Part shown: in pieces, positions 24,779 through 32,698 of the stretch
Numbering within the stretch: the first letter of the stretch is position 1
How the letters are laid out: the number at the start of each line of letters is the position of its first letter
NCBI GenBank assembly: GCA_902783575.1
Contig: CACZRP010000001.1
Coordinates: 1-33,492, forward strand
DNA from: an uncultured Eubacteriales bacterium
GTDB taxonomy: Bacteria; Bacillota; Clostridia; Lachnospirales; Bianqueaceae
Direction of reading: 5' to 3'
DNA length: 33,492 nucleotides
Made by a program: the position numbers and the translations under genes
The notes under the pieces: generated by a model
Told to the model about the DNA's origin: nothing
The model's input: the letters and a program-made list of their open reading frames with translations, nothing else
The model's database searches: none

Positions 24779-26055
24779 ATTTCTTCTCCCCGGACGCAGA
24801 ATTCGGGATCCACATCGAAGGTGGCAAAAAGATCCTGCAGGGTTTCCGCCCGGCGGATCATCTTGAGACTGCCATCCTCCCGCAGCAGATATTCGCCGCA
24901 GCGGGTTCTTCCGTTGTAATTATAACCCATGGAACGGCAGTGGGCACCGGAATCGTGAATCACCACAAGATCCCCGATTTCGGTCTCTGGCAGCGGCCGG
25001 TCCACGGCAAATTTGTCGTTGTTCTCACAAAGAGCGCCCACCACATCCACTGGATGGGTCTGCTGGCCTTCCTTTCCCAGCACGGTGATATGATGATAGG
25101 CTCCGTACATGGCAGGCCGCATATGGTCGCAGGCCGAAGCGTCAATGCCCACATATTCCTTATAGATATGCTTGTGTCCCACCACTTTGGCCATCAGAAA
25201 GCCATAGGGACCGGTGATATATCGTCCCATTTCCGTGCAGAGAGCGGGGAAAAGACCGGCGGGAGTAAGAATCTCTTCATAAACCTGACGGACTCCCTCT
25301 CCGATGGCCGAAATATCTACAGGCTTCTCCTCCGGCCGGTAGGGAATGCCGATGCCGCCTGACAGATCGATGAAAGACAGGCGGATTCCCAGCTGCTGCT
25401 GAATCTCCACCGCCAGGGCAAAAAGCTCCCCGGCCAGCTTCGGATAGTAAATCTCCTCCAGACTGCAGCTCTGGAGCATGGCATGAATGCCGAATTCCCT
25501 GACGCCCCAGGCCTTCAGTTTCTTCATGGCCTCCATCAGCTGGTTCTTCGGCATCCCGTATTTGGAATCGTAGAGATGACCCATGATGTCGCTGGTCATC
25601 TGGAACTGTCCCGGGTTATAGCGGCAGCAGATTTTTTCCGGCACCGGAAAATTCTCCGCGCCGGCGGCTTCCATCAGCCGGTCCACCTGGGTCAGATCAT
25701 CCAGGTTGATGATGGCGTTAAGCTTCAGGGCCAGTTGGTATTCCTCCGGCAGGGTTTCATTGGAAGAAAACACGATTCTTTCTCCCGTGATACCGCTGCG
25801 GCGGGCCAGCTCCAGCTCCGAAACCGAAGCGCAGTCGGCGCCGCAGCCCAGGCTTTGAAGCAGCCGGAGAATGGCCGGCGTGGGACAGGCCTTCACGGCA
25901 AAGTATTCCCGGAATCCTGGATTCCAGGCAAAGGCCTCCTTCACACCCTCCACACAGCGACGGATGCCAGCTTCATGATAGATATAAAAGGGGGTGGGAA
26001 ACTCCCGGGTCCAGGCCCTGGCCTGCTCCGGGGTAAAGGGCAGTCTTTTTTCCAC
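24775..26055 (-). CDS. lysA: diaminopimelate decarboxylase-like PLP enzyme
   Basis: A fold-type III PLP decarboxylase of the ornithine/DAP/arginine decarboxylase 2 family, 426 residues. The PLP lysine is K55 in YFAVKACPTP, the HAMLQS segment lies in the barrel, and SGGIGIPYRP is the phosphate-binding glycine loop. The C-terminal GALCENND corresponds to the CESGD motif of diaminopimelate decarboxylase. I prefer a GTG start at 26055 because GAGGA lies seven bases upstream; a TTG at 26061 is also in frame but sits too close. No ATG occurs at the 5' end. With dapH upstream and two further DAP-type enzymes downstream, conversion of meso-diaminopimelate to lysine is most likely. Some motif differences leave room for another amino acid substrate. 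Confidence 0.8.
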   Translation of the reverse strand: MEKRLPFTPEQARAWTREFPTPFYIYHEAGIRRCVEGVKEAFAWNPGFREYFAVKACPTPAILRLLQSLGCGADCASVSELELARRSGITGERIVFSSNETLPEEYQLALKLNAIINLDDLTQVDRLMEAAGAENFPVPEKICCRYNPGQFQMTSDIMGHLYDSKYGMPKNQLMEAMKKLKAWGVREFGIHAMLQSCSLEEIYYPKLAGELFALAVEIQQQLGIRLSFIDLSGGIGIPYRPEEKPVDISAIGEGVRQVYEEILTPAGLFPALCTEMGRYITGPYGFLMAKVVGHKHIYKEYVGIDASACDHMRPAMYGAYHHITVLGKEGQQTHPVDVVGALCENNDKFAVDRPLPETEIGDLVVIHDSGAHCRSMGYNYNGRTRCGEYLLREDGSLKMIRRAETLQDLFATFDVDPEFCVRGEEI

Positions 26056-26079
26056 AGACAATTCCTCGCAGATTTAAAA

Positions 26080-26775
26080 TTACAGACTTCTCAGCGCCGC
26101 CTCCAGCGCGGTTTTCTGATTGGTGCCTTCATCCTTGGCCTTGATGATCCGGGCCGGGCATCCGGCCACCACCATGCCTGCGGGCACATCCTCAATGACC
26201 ACGGCTCCGGCCGCCACCACAGCGCCCTCGCCCACATGCACGCCTTCAATCACCACGGCGTTGGCTCCGATGAGCACGCCGTCCTCAATGATTACCGGCG
26301 TGGCGGAAGCAGGCTCAATGACGCCCGCCAGTACGGCACCGGCACCCACATGGCAGTTCTTGCCCACGGTGGCTCTTCCCCCCAGCACGGCGCCCATGTC
26401 AATCATGGTACCTTCGCCGATGACAGCACCGATATTGATGACAGCGCCCATCATAATGACGGCCCGGTCTCCAATGGTCACCTGCTCCCGGATAATGGCG
26501 CCGGGCTCGATGCGGGCATTGATGCCCTTCAGATCCAGCATGGGAATGGCGCTGTTGCGGCAGTTATTCTCAATGACGATATCTTCGATCTTATCCTGAT
26601 TGTCCTCCACGACCTTCTGAAGGTCCTTCCAGTCTCCGAAAACAATCTTGTCTCCCGTGCCGAAAACCCGGGCTTCGGGACCGTAATCAATGGCTTCTTT
26701 TTCCTTCACATAGAGCTTGACGGGAGTCTTTTTTTCCGCGCTGGCGATATACTGTATGATTTCCTGAGCATTCAT
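26080..26775 (-). CDS. dapH: 2,3,4,5-tetrahydropyridine-2,6-dicarboxylate N-acetyltransferase
   Basis: A 231-residue acetyltransferase that acetylates tetrahydrodipicolinate with acetyl-CoA and so commits diaminopimelate synthesis to the acetylase branch. The N-terminal DapH domain (about 1-85) begins with [20 protein letters not shown], and [24 protein letters not shown] is a highly conserved segment of Bacillus and Clostridium DapH. The rest is a left-handed beta helix of hexapeptide repeats (about 90-210), including [19 protein letters not shown] and [10 protein letters not shown]. It begins the operon, with AAAGGAAA before its ATG and 24 bases to the decarboxylase GTG start. dapA and dapB are not in the window. 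Confidence 0.95.
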   Translation of the reverse strand: MNAQEIIQYIASAEKKTPVKLYVKEKEAIDYGPEARVFGTGDKIVFGDWKDLQKVVEDNQDKIEDIVIENNCRNSAIPMLDLKGINARIEPGAIIREQVTIGDRAVIMMGAVINIGAVIGEGTMIDMGAVLGGRATVGKNCHVGAGAVLAGVIEPASATPVIIEDGVLIGANAVVIEGVHVGEGAVVAAGAVVIEDVPAGMVVAGCPARIIKAKDEGTNQKTALEAALRSL

Positions 26776-26846
26776 CTGTTTTTCCTTTCTTCACGTAAAA
26801 TCCATTCTGTTTTAATGCTTTAATGTCTTAAATCTCATCATAACAT

Positions 26847-26884
26847 AAATCGCCGGTAAATGCTATCAGCTTTACCGACGATTT
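26847..26884 (-). terminator. hairpin between the TIM-barrel/propeller gene and dapH
   Basis: A 14-bp stem with a single mismatch on the plus strand, which is a T-G wobble on the minus strand (26847-26860 with 26871-26884, 10-base loop). On the minus strand it is followed by ATTTATGTTATG, only a weak T run. It lies about 75 bases beyond the stop of the upstream gene and 70 bases before dapH. It is most simply a terminator for the upstream gene, but a regulatory leader structure of dapH is possible. Confidence 0.5.
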
Positions 26885-26919
26885 TGTTTCAGTTATTCTG
26901 CGCTTTATTCACTAATCCG

Positions 26920-26934
26920 TCATGTCTGACATGA
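26920..26934. repeat. 15-base perfect palindrome TCATGTC-T-GACATGA
   Basis: A 7-1-7 inverted repeat in the intergenic region between the TIM-barrel/propeller gene and dapH, about 145 bases upstream of dapH. It is too short and lacks a T run to be a terminator, so it may be an operator. No promoter boxes could be placed convincingly around it. Confidence 0.5.
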
Positions 26935-26959
26935 GCTGAGTATATGGTGCCTTTAGATA

Positions 26960-28585
26960 TTATTCCATTTCGTAGCTCACGAAGGCGAAGCGTTTGGAAT
27001 CCGCTGCCCAGGAGTTGACATTGATGGAGCCCTGTCCGCCGAAGAAGGAGCAGATCCGGTGCTGATTAGACCCGTCATAGTCCATCATCCACAGCTCCAC
27101 CTGCATGTTGGGCAGATGCTCGTTGGGAGAAAGATGTCCCTTGTGATAGGCCAGGTAAACCACCTTCTGACCGTTGGGAGAAACATGGCCGAACCAGTTG
27201 TTCATCTCGTTGAAGGTCATCTGGGTCTGTTCGGAGCCGTCGGTGTTCATGCGCCAGATCTGCATGAGGCCGGTGCGGGTGGAAATAAACCAGATGTGCT
27301 TTCCGTCCGGTGAATATTCCGGTCCGTCGTTGAAGCCCTCGCAGGTGAGGCGCTTCTCCTCTCCGCTGCCGTCCGCCGGCTTGGTATAGACATCCACATG
27401 CAGGCCGTCCTCCACCATACGGAAGGCGCAGTAGGCCAGCTCCTTGCCGTCGGGGCTCCAGCCGTGAAGGAAGCTGGGGGTCTCGGGAGTAATCAGCTTG
27501 GGAATGCCCGTGTCAAAAGGAATGGTGTATATATAGGAGGACCAGCCTTCCTTTCTGGCGGGGCTGTGGCTCACGGCTACGCCGCTCTCGTCCGGCGCCA
27601 GCACATGATCATTGTTGCACTTGTCGCATTCGCCGGTTTCGATCATCCGCTCGGTGCCATCCTTCAGGCTGTAGGCGTAGAGATGACCTTCGGAGTTGAA
27701 TACCAGCTCATCGGATTTCTTCAGCCAGTTGGGAGCCTCAATCACCTTGTCGTAAACCGCCAGGGTTTCGATCTTTCCGGTCTCGATGTTCATCACGTTC
27801 AGGTAACTCCGGCCGGTGCGCACCTGGCCGATGCGGCTCATCTGCTGGTAGACTTCCTTCATTTCATCAAAGACATCGCCGCCAAACTGATCCTGGTCCG
27901 CGATATGAGGAAATCCGTAGGCCCGGGCAAATTCAAAGCAGGCCTTCAGATTCACCGTGCCTTTGCCGATGACCACCGGCTTTTTGTCCTCGGAAAAGTC
28001 CTTATAATGAATAATCCCGATACGGTGCACATTTCTCTTGAGCAGGGCCAGCTCATCTTCTCCGGCATAATGAACCCATCCGGTATCCACCTGGGCAAAC
28101 ACCCGGTTCTGGCAGAGATCCAGCAGCTTTTCGTAGACGGTTTTTCCGTCGATTTTCTCCTGAATATCCTGCCATTCATTGTGGATGAGAATCTTCGCTC
28201 CCACCTCCTGAAGTTCATCTGCAGCTGTCATGAGTTCCATGGAAGCGGCCTGCAGATTCAGCAGGGTCGTGGGCTGAGGGGTCTTCACCACGATGAACCG
28301 GATCGAGGTCTCGCGGCACAGGTCCTTCAGAGTCTCTGTATATTTAGTCAGCGGCGCTCCAAAGAAATGGATGGAAATCACATCCATGCCCAGATCCCGG
28401 ATGACGGGAAGCAGTTTTTTGAAGGTATCCAGCGGCCAGATGGCCTTCTCCATGCCTTCGATGGGCTCCGGACTGACACAGGGCTCCACAAACTGATAGC
28501 CCAGTTTTGCCAGCCGGCTGAGGTTTTCCTCTGCTGAATAGGGACTGTTATAATTAATACCGAAGAGCTGCGCGCCTAAAATCAT
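26960..28585 (-). CDS. fusion of sugar phosphate isomerase/epimerase-like TIM barrel and TolB-like beta-propeller
   Basis: A 541-residue protein with two distinct parts. Residues 1-260 match xylose-isomerase-like TIM-barrel proteins (AP endonuclease family 2): FVEPCVSPEPI, VISIHFFGAP, ILIHNEWQDI, FAQVDTGWVHYAGED and IIHYKDFSED carry candidate metal-binding Glu, Asp and His. Residues 265-541 look like a beta propeller of the TolB/oligogalacturonide-lyase-like type, with repeated strands such as HGWSPDGKELAYCAFR, PEYSPDGKHIWFISTRTG and GHVSPNGQKVVYLAYHKG. No signal peptide is present, so it should be cytoplasmic. AAGGAGG precedes the ATG. It is a single-gene unit, divergent from the MATE gene. 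The reaction is unknown; a carbohydrate isomerase or lyase role is inferred from the folds. Confidence 0.85.
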   Translation of the reverse strand: MILGAQLFGINYNSPYSAEENLSRLAKLGYQFVEPCVSPEPIEGMEKAIWPLDTFKKLLPVIRDLGMDVISIHFFGAPLTKYTETLKDLCRETSIRFIVVKTPQPTTLLNLQAASMELMTAADELQEVGAKILIHNEWQDIQEKIDGKTVYEKLLDLCQNRVFAQVDTGWVHYAGEDELALLKRNVHRIGIIHYKDFSEDKKPVVIGKGTVNLKACFEFARAYGFPHIADQDQFGGDVFDEMKEVYQQMSRIGQVRTGRSYLNVMNIETGKIETLAVYDKVIEAPNWLKKSDELVFNSEGHLYAYSLKDGTERMIETGECDKCNNDHVLAPDESGVAVSHSPARKEGWSSYIYTIPFDTGIPKLITPETPSFLHGWSPDGKELAYCAFRMVEDGLHVDVYTKPADGSGEEKRLTCEGFNDGPEYSPDGKHIWFISTRTGLMQIWRMNTDGSEQTQMTFNEMNNWFGHVSPNGQKVVYLAYHKGHLSPNEHLPNMQVELWMMDYDGSNQHRICSFFGGQGSINVNSWAADSKRFAFVSYEME

Positions 28586-28636
28586 GAAAGTTCCTCCTTG
28601 GATATTGGGATGAATTCATTGTAACGGAAATACAAC

Positions 28637-28654
28637 AAAAATGATATCATTTTT
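28637..28654. repeat. 18-base perfect palindrome between divergent genes
   Basis: AAAAATGATATCATTTTT reads the same on both strands. It lies 51 bases upstream of both the TIM-barrel/propeller gene and the MATE gene start, so it is centred between them. It is a good candidate operator for a dimeric regulator acting on both promoters. A TACAAT box on the minus strand (28623-28618) and TATGAT on the plus strand (28668-28673) flank it, but neither has a convincing -35 box. Confidence 0.6.
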
Positions 28655-28705
28655 CTCTAATATATGGTATGATTGTCTGCATGTCAAGCGAAAGGAAAGT
28701 TTACC

Positions 28706-30100
28706 ATGAAACGATTTGACTGGAAAGATTTTCTGAAAAGGCTCTCTGCCATTGCCATTCCCGTGGCCCTGCAGAACCTTCTGACCACCACCGCCAGTAT
28801 GGTGGATACCATGATGGTGGCGCCTCTGGGCGAGCTGTCGGTGGGTGCCCTGGGACTCTGCGCCCAGTTCTCCTCCCTGCTGTTCTCCTGCTACTGGGGC
28901 TTCGTGGGCGGTGGAGGCCTGTTTTTCGCCCAGTACTGGGGCGCCAAGGACGATGACGGCATTGACCGTTCCTACGGCGTCACCCTGCTGTTCATGATGA
29001 CGGTGGCCTGTACCTTTGCCATCCTGGGCGTTTTCTTCCCCGAGCTGATTATGAAGCTGTATACCGACAAGGAGTCCATCCGCCAGATCGGCGTCCGCTA
29101 TCTGCGGATCGTGGGCTTTGCCTATATTCTTCAGGTGCTCTCCATGGCCATGAGCGTTCTTCTGCGGTCCACCGAACGAGTGCGGATCCCCCTGTACGCC
29201 TCCATTGCCTCTGTGGCCACCAACCTGTTCTTTAACTGGGCTCTGATTTACGGCCATCTGGGCTTCCCGGCCATGGGCATCCAGGGCGCTGCTCTGGCCA
29301 CGGTGATCGCCGCCGTGGTGAACGTGACGGTAATCTATGTCCTTTCCGGCGCTCAGAAATATCCCTACCTTTTCCATCTGAAAAAGCACTTCCGCTGGAA
29401 CCGGCCTTTCATCGCCCTGTATCTGAAGAAATGCTTTCCCATTATCTGCAACGAGTTGCTCATTGGCGTGGGCAACATGGTGATCAATATCACCCTGGGC
29501 CGGCAGCCGGAATATGTCATCGCCGCCGTCGCTGTGTTCCGTACCCTGGAGGGTCTGGTCATCGGATTCTTTGCCGGCTTCTCCAACGCCGCCTCTGTCC
29601 TGGTGGGCAAATGCGTGGGGGCCGGAGAGCTGGATACCGCCTACGAGCGGGCCAAGCGGCTCATTTATCTCTGCAGCGGCGTCATCTTCTGCGTGGGGCT
29701 GGTGATTTTCGCGCTGCACAGGCCCATTCTGACCGCCATGAGCCTTTCCGGTGATTCCTACATCGCCGGAACCCGGATGCTGGCGATCTATCTCTTCGTC
29801 TCACTGATCCGTATGGGCAACTGGATCCACAACGATACCTACCGTTCGGCAGGGGACGCCGTCACCGGCACTGTGCTGGAAATTACCTTCATGTATCTCA
29901 TGCTGCTGCCGGCGGTACTGCTGGCGGGCTTTGTATTCCACGCGCCCTACTGGGTGGTATTCCTCTGCTGCTACATTGATGAGCCCATCCGCTACTTCCT
30001 GATGCAGCGTCACTTCTATTCCGGCAAATGGATCCGCCCGGTGACCGAACAGGGCAAGGCCGCGCTGCCGGAGTTTATGAAACGGCTGAAGCGCTCCTGA
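28706..30100 (+). CDS. MATE-family efflux transporter
   Basis: A 464-residue integral membrane protein with about twelve helices in two homologous halves, the MATE/NorM architecture. Typical segments are AIPVALQNLLTTTASMVDTMMVAPLG at the N-terminus and SNAASVLVGKCVGAGELDTA at the equivalent place in the second half. Such proteins export cationic drugs or metabolites in exchange for Na+ or H+. I place the start at 28706 because AAAGGAAA lies just upstream and the protein then begins MKRFDW; an in-frame TTG at 28673 would extend it upstream of that site. It is a single gene whose 3' end overlaps the convergent AraC gene by 26 bases. The substrate is unknown. Confidence 0.92.
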   Translation: MKRFDWKDFLKRLSAIAIPVALQNLLTTTASMVDTMMVAPLGELSVGALGLCAQFSSLLFSCYWGFVGGGGLFFAQYWGAKDDDGIDRSYGVTLLFMMTVACTFAILGVFFPELIMKLYTDKESIRQIGVRYLRIVGFAYILQVLSMAMSVLLRSTERVRIPLYASIASVATNLFFNWALIYGHLGFPAMGIQGAALATVIAAVVNVTVIYVLSGAQKYPYLFHLKKHFRWNRPFIALYLKKCFPIICNELLIGVGNMVINITLGRQPEYVIAAVAVFRTLEGLVIGFFAGFSNAASVLVGKCVGAGELDTAYERAKRLIYLCSGVIFCVGLVIFALHRPILTAMSLSGDSYIAGTRMLAIYLFVSLIRMGNWIHNDTYRSAGDAVTGTVLEITFMYLMLLPAVLLAGFVFHAPYWVVFLCCYIDEPIRYFLMQRHFYSGKWIRPVTEQGKAALPEFMKRLKRS

Positions 30101-31052
30101 GGCGGTATTCCTTGGGGGAGCAGCCGTAACGCTCCCGGAAGGTCCGGTAGAAATAGCTGCTGTTCTCATAGCCGATATGGCCGATGATCTGATCGATGGA
30201 CAGGGGCGTATTGGCCAGCAGGTACGCGGCCTGCTGGAGCTTTCGGGTCTGCAGCAGCTCCTTGAAGTTTTTTCCCAGCCGTTTCTTCACCAGACGGCTG
30301 ATGGTATAGTCCGGCTGATGGAGGCTTTCGGCGATTTCCGCCAGGGTTCCTGACTGGTAATGATGATCCACATAGTCCAGCACCGCAAACACCATGTTCT
30401 GCTCCATCTGGTCCGGGTCGCTGCGGCTGATGGAATCGGCAAATCGGGACAGGTTCATGAGCAGAAGACCCATGGACGTCTGATTGATGGTATCCATCAT
30501 GGGCTGGCGGGAAATCAGGGTCCAGAGCATGTTCTCAATGAGATTTTCCACGGGAACGATGCCCCGGGCGTGAATGTGCAGGTAATCCGATAGGCCGCTT
30601 TCCCCCGACAGGGTGCTCACCAGGAAATCCCGGAGAAGGTTTTCCCGTTCAATCATGGACAGAGGCCGGTCGAAAAACTCCGGCAGAATCAGGAAATTGA
30701 CGGCAATGTCCTCCTGGGAGGCCGGAAGGATCTCGTGATAGGCGTTCTGGTTCAGGAACAGCAGATCTCCCTCCTCCAGCACGATCCTGGTCTTCTGATT
30801 GATAATATGGGTGGTGGTTCCCGAGAGCATATAGACCAGCTCCACATAGTTGTGCCGGTGGCTGGGAAAATGGACAAAACGGGTATGGGGCCGGATCTCG
30901 ATGAGGCGCCCTTTGGACAGCAGCAGCCTTGAATCGATGACAAAGTCCCGGCCTGTGGTATAGAGTTCCTGATGGACCTCGGTGTCCCCCGAGAGAATCC
31001 TCTGCTCCTCCTCTGTCACACGGGATAATTTTTCCAGCAGCTCCTGACGCAT
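30075..31052 (-). CDS. AraC-family transcriptional regulator
   Basis: A regulator of about 325 residues. The N-terminal half has a cupin-like sugar-binding domain, with HFPSHRHNYVELVYMLSG and LEEGDLLFLNQNAYHEI. The C-terminal hundred residues form the two helix-turn-helix units of AraC, with TLAEIAESLHQPDYTISRLVKKRLG and the signature IGHIGYENSSYFYRTFRERYGCSPKEYR. It is divergent from rhaB and convergent with the MATE gene, so it is likely the sensor of the rhamnulokinase operon. The start is uncertain: an ATG at 31052 has AAAGGA 12 bases upstream, and a GTG at 31061 has it only 3 bases upstream. Confidence 0.92.
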   Translation of the reverse strand: MRQELLEKLSRVTEEEQRILSGDTEVHQELYTTGRDFVIDSRLLLSKGRLIEIRPHTRFVHFPSHRHNYVELVYMLSGTTTHIINQKTRIVLEEGDLLFLNQNAYHEILPASQEDIAVNFLILPEFFDRPLSMIERENLLRDFLVSTLSGESGLSDYLHIHARGIVPVENLIENMLWTLISRQPMMDTINQTSMGLLLMNLSRFADSISRSDPDQMEQNMVFAVLDYVDHHYQSGTLAEIAESLHQPDYTISRLVKKRLGKNFKELLQTRKLQQAAYLLANTPLSIDQIIGHIGYENSSYFYRTFRERYGCSPKEYRLRSASAVS

Positions 31053-31090
31053 AACTCGCACCGGTCCTTTCGTTTATTCTCTGTTTTTCT

Positions 31091-31119
31091 ACTATATCAC
31101 AACTGAAGCTTAAGTGCAA
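31091..31119 (-). promoter_or_regulatory. probable promoter of the AraC regulator gene
   Basis: On the minus strand TTGCAC (31119-31114) is followed by 17 bases and TATAGT (31096-31091), preceded by TGA as an extended -10. The -35 box matches only 3 of 6, but the extended -10 compensates. It lies about 30-40 bases before the possible start codons. Confidence 0.5.
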
Positions 31120-31159
31120 ATAAGGTCCCTAATCTTTACCATCAAGGACCTTATTTTTT
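31118..31159 (+). terminator. hairpin with T run between the AraC gene and rhaB
   Basis: An 11-bp perfect stem AAATAAGGTCC / GGACCTTATTT (31118-31128 with 31146-31156), a 17-base loop and a following TTT make a terminator-like structure on the plus strand. It lies upstream of the rhaB TATAAT box, so it could stop antisense transcription from the MATE side. Its left arm touches the -35 region of the AraC promoter, so the inverted repeat might also be an operator. Confidence 0.5.
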
Positions 31160-31173
31160 ATGCATGGCTGATT

Positions 31174-31179
31174 TATAAT
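31174..31179 (+). promoter_or_regulatory. candidate -10 box of the rhaB operon
   Basis: A perfect TATAAT lies 33 bases before the rhaB start codon. No good -35 box is present at 16-18 bases, which is common for promoters that need an AraC-type activator. A second possible box, TACAAT, is at 31183-31188. Confidence 0.4.
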
Positions 31180-31211
31180 GGGTACAATGAAAACTCTTTG
31201 AGGAGGATACT

Positions 31212-32663
31212 ATGCCTAAGTACTTTCTTGCCATCGATATCGGCGCGTCCTCCGGCCGCCATATCCTGGGTTCCTATCAGAACGGGAAAATGGTACTGGA
31301 AGAAGTCTTCCGTTTCGACAATCAGCAGGTTCACAGAAACGGTCATGACTGCTGGGATATCGCCCATCTTTACGAAGGTATTCTCGACGGTCTGAAGACC
31401 TGCAAGGCCCTGGGAAAAATTCCCGAAACCATCGGCATCGACACCTGGGGAGTGGATTATGTGCTGCTGGATGAGAATGACCAGGTCATCGGCGACGCGG
31501 TGGCCTACCGTGACAGCCGTACCGAAGGAATGGACAAAGAAATCGAAAAGCTGATTAGCCCTCAGAACCTGTATGCCCGGACCGGTATCCAGAAGCAGCT
31601 TTTCAATACCATCTATCAGCTGTACGCCCTGAAAAAAGAGGCTCCCGAACAGCTGGAGAAGGCCGCGGCCCTTCTGATGATCCCCGATTATTTCGGATTC
31701 CTTCTGACCGGAGTCAAAAAGCAGGAATATACCAATGCCACCACCAGCGGACTGGTGAATGCTGAAGCCAAGGCCTGGGACTATGAGCTGCTGAACCTTC
31801 TGGGACTGCCACGCCGCATTTTCGGTGAGCTTTCCATGCCCGGCACCGTGGTAGGACCTTTAAGCGAAGCCATCCAGAAGGAAGTGGGCTTTAATGCCAC
31901 CCTGATTCTGCCCGCGACCCACGATACCGGTTCCGCCTATCTGGCAGTGCCCGCCAGGGACGATCAGGCAGTCTACCTTTCCAGCGGCACCTGGAGTCTA
32001 CTGGGCGTGGAGAATGATCATCCCATCACCTCTCCCGAAAGCCGGGAGGCCAACTTCACCAACGAGGGCGGCGCCTGGTACCGTTTCCGTTATCTTCAGA
32101 ATATCATGGGACTGTGGATGATTCAGTCCGTGCGCCGCGAGCTGAACGGCACGGCCTATGTCGAGGGACGGGTCAGCAAATATGCCGGTGAGCATAAGTG
32201 GACCTTCCCGGAGCTGATCGCCGCTGCCAAGGAGGCTGAGGATTTCGCTTCCATCGTGGATGTCAACGATGACTGCTTCCTGGCTCCCGAGAGCATGATC
32301 GATGCCATCAAGCACTACTGCCGCACCACGGATCAGAAGGTTCCCCAGACGGTGCCGCAGATCATGCAGTGCATCTACCAGAGCCTGGCCAAGTGCTACA
32401 AAGAAGCCATCCAGGGCCTGACCGCCCTTACCGGCAAAACCTATACCAGCATCAATATTGTCGGCGGCGGCTGTCAGGATATGTATCTGAACGCCAAAAC
32501 CGCCCAGGCCACCGGCCTTACCGTATTTGCGGGTCCGGTGGAAGGGACGGCCATCGGCAACCTGATGCTCCAGTTTATCCATGCGGGCATCTTTGCTGAT
32601 CTTTCTGAAGCCCGGGAAGCGGTGAAAGCCAGCTTCGATATCAAGGAAATTAAGCAGGCCTGA
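31212..32663 (+). CDS. rhaB: rhamnulokinase
   Basis: A 483-residue sugar kinase of the FGGY family that phosphorylates L-rhamnulose at O-1. The N-terminal phosphate loop is FLAIDIGASSGRHILG, the typical RhaB form. Other segments are IGIDTWGVDYVLLDENDQV near 77-95, PATHDTGSAY near 236-245, SSGTWSLLG near 257-265, and the adenine-binding NIVGGGCQDMYLNAKTAQATGLTVFAGPVEGTAIGN near the C-terminus. GAGGAGG precedes the ATG. It begins an operon whose next gene, 35 bases on, encodes a putative isomerase. An AraC regulator is divergent. Sugar specificity is supported by overall similarity to rhamnulokinases, though related kinases act on fuculose. Confidence 0.93.
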   Translation: MPKYFLAIDIGASSGRHILGSYQNGKMVLEEVFRFDNQQVHRNGHDCWDIAHLYEGILDGLKTCKALGKIPETIGIDTWGVDYVLLDENDQVIGDAVAYRDSRTEGMDKEIEKLISPQNLYARTGIQKQLFNTIYQLYALKKEAPEQLEKAAALLMIPDYFGFLLTGVKKQEYTNATTSGLVNAEAKAWDYELLNLLGLPRRIFGELSMPGTVVGPLSEAIQKEVGFNATLILPATHDTGSAYLAVPARDDQAVYLSSGTWSLLGVENDHPITSPESREANFTNEGGAWYRFRYLQNIMGLWMIQSVRRELNGTAYVEGRVSKYAGEHKWTFPELIAAAKEAEDFASIVDVNDDCFLAPESMIDAIKHYCRTTDQKVPQTVPQIMQCIYQSLAKCYKEAIQGLTALTGKTYTSINIVGGGCQDMYLNAKTAQATGLTVFAGPVEGTAIGNLMLQFIHAGIFADLSEAREAVKASFDIKEIKQA

Positions 32664-32698
32664 AAGGCTGCTGCCAAATCATACAGGAGGAATTCATC

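Noticed and set aside
26776..26959. Lysine riboswitch or T-box upstream of dapH
   Set aside because: I looked for the conserved lysine-aptamer core and the T-box GGTGG-type sequence on the minus strand and found neither; the 184-base region has only a simple hairpin and a palindrome.
28673..28705. Longer MATE start at a TTG codon (28673)
   Set aside because: The ribosome binding site AAAGGAAA lies downstream of it, directly before the ATG at 28706, and the added residues do not look like a transporter N-terminus.
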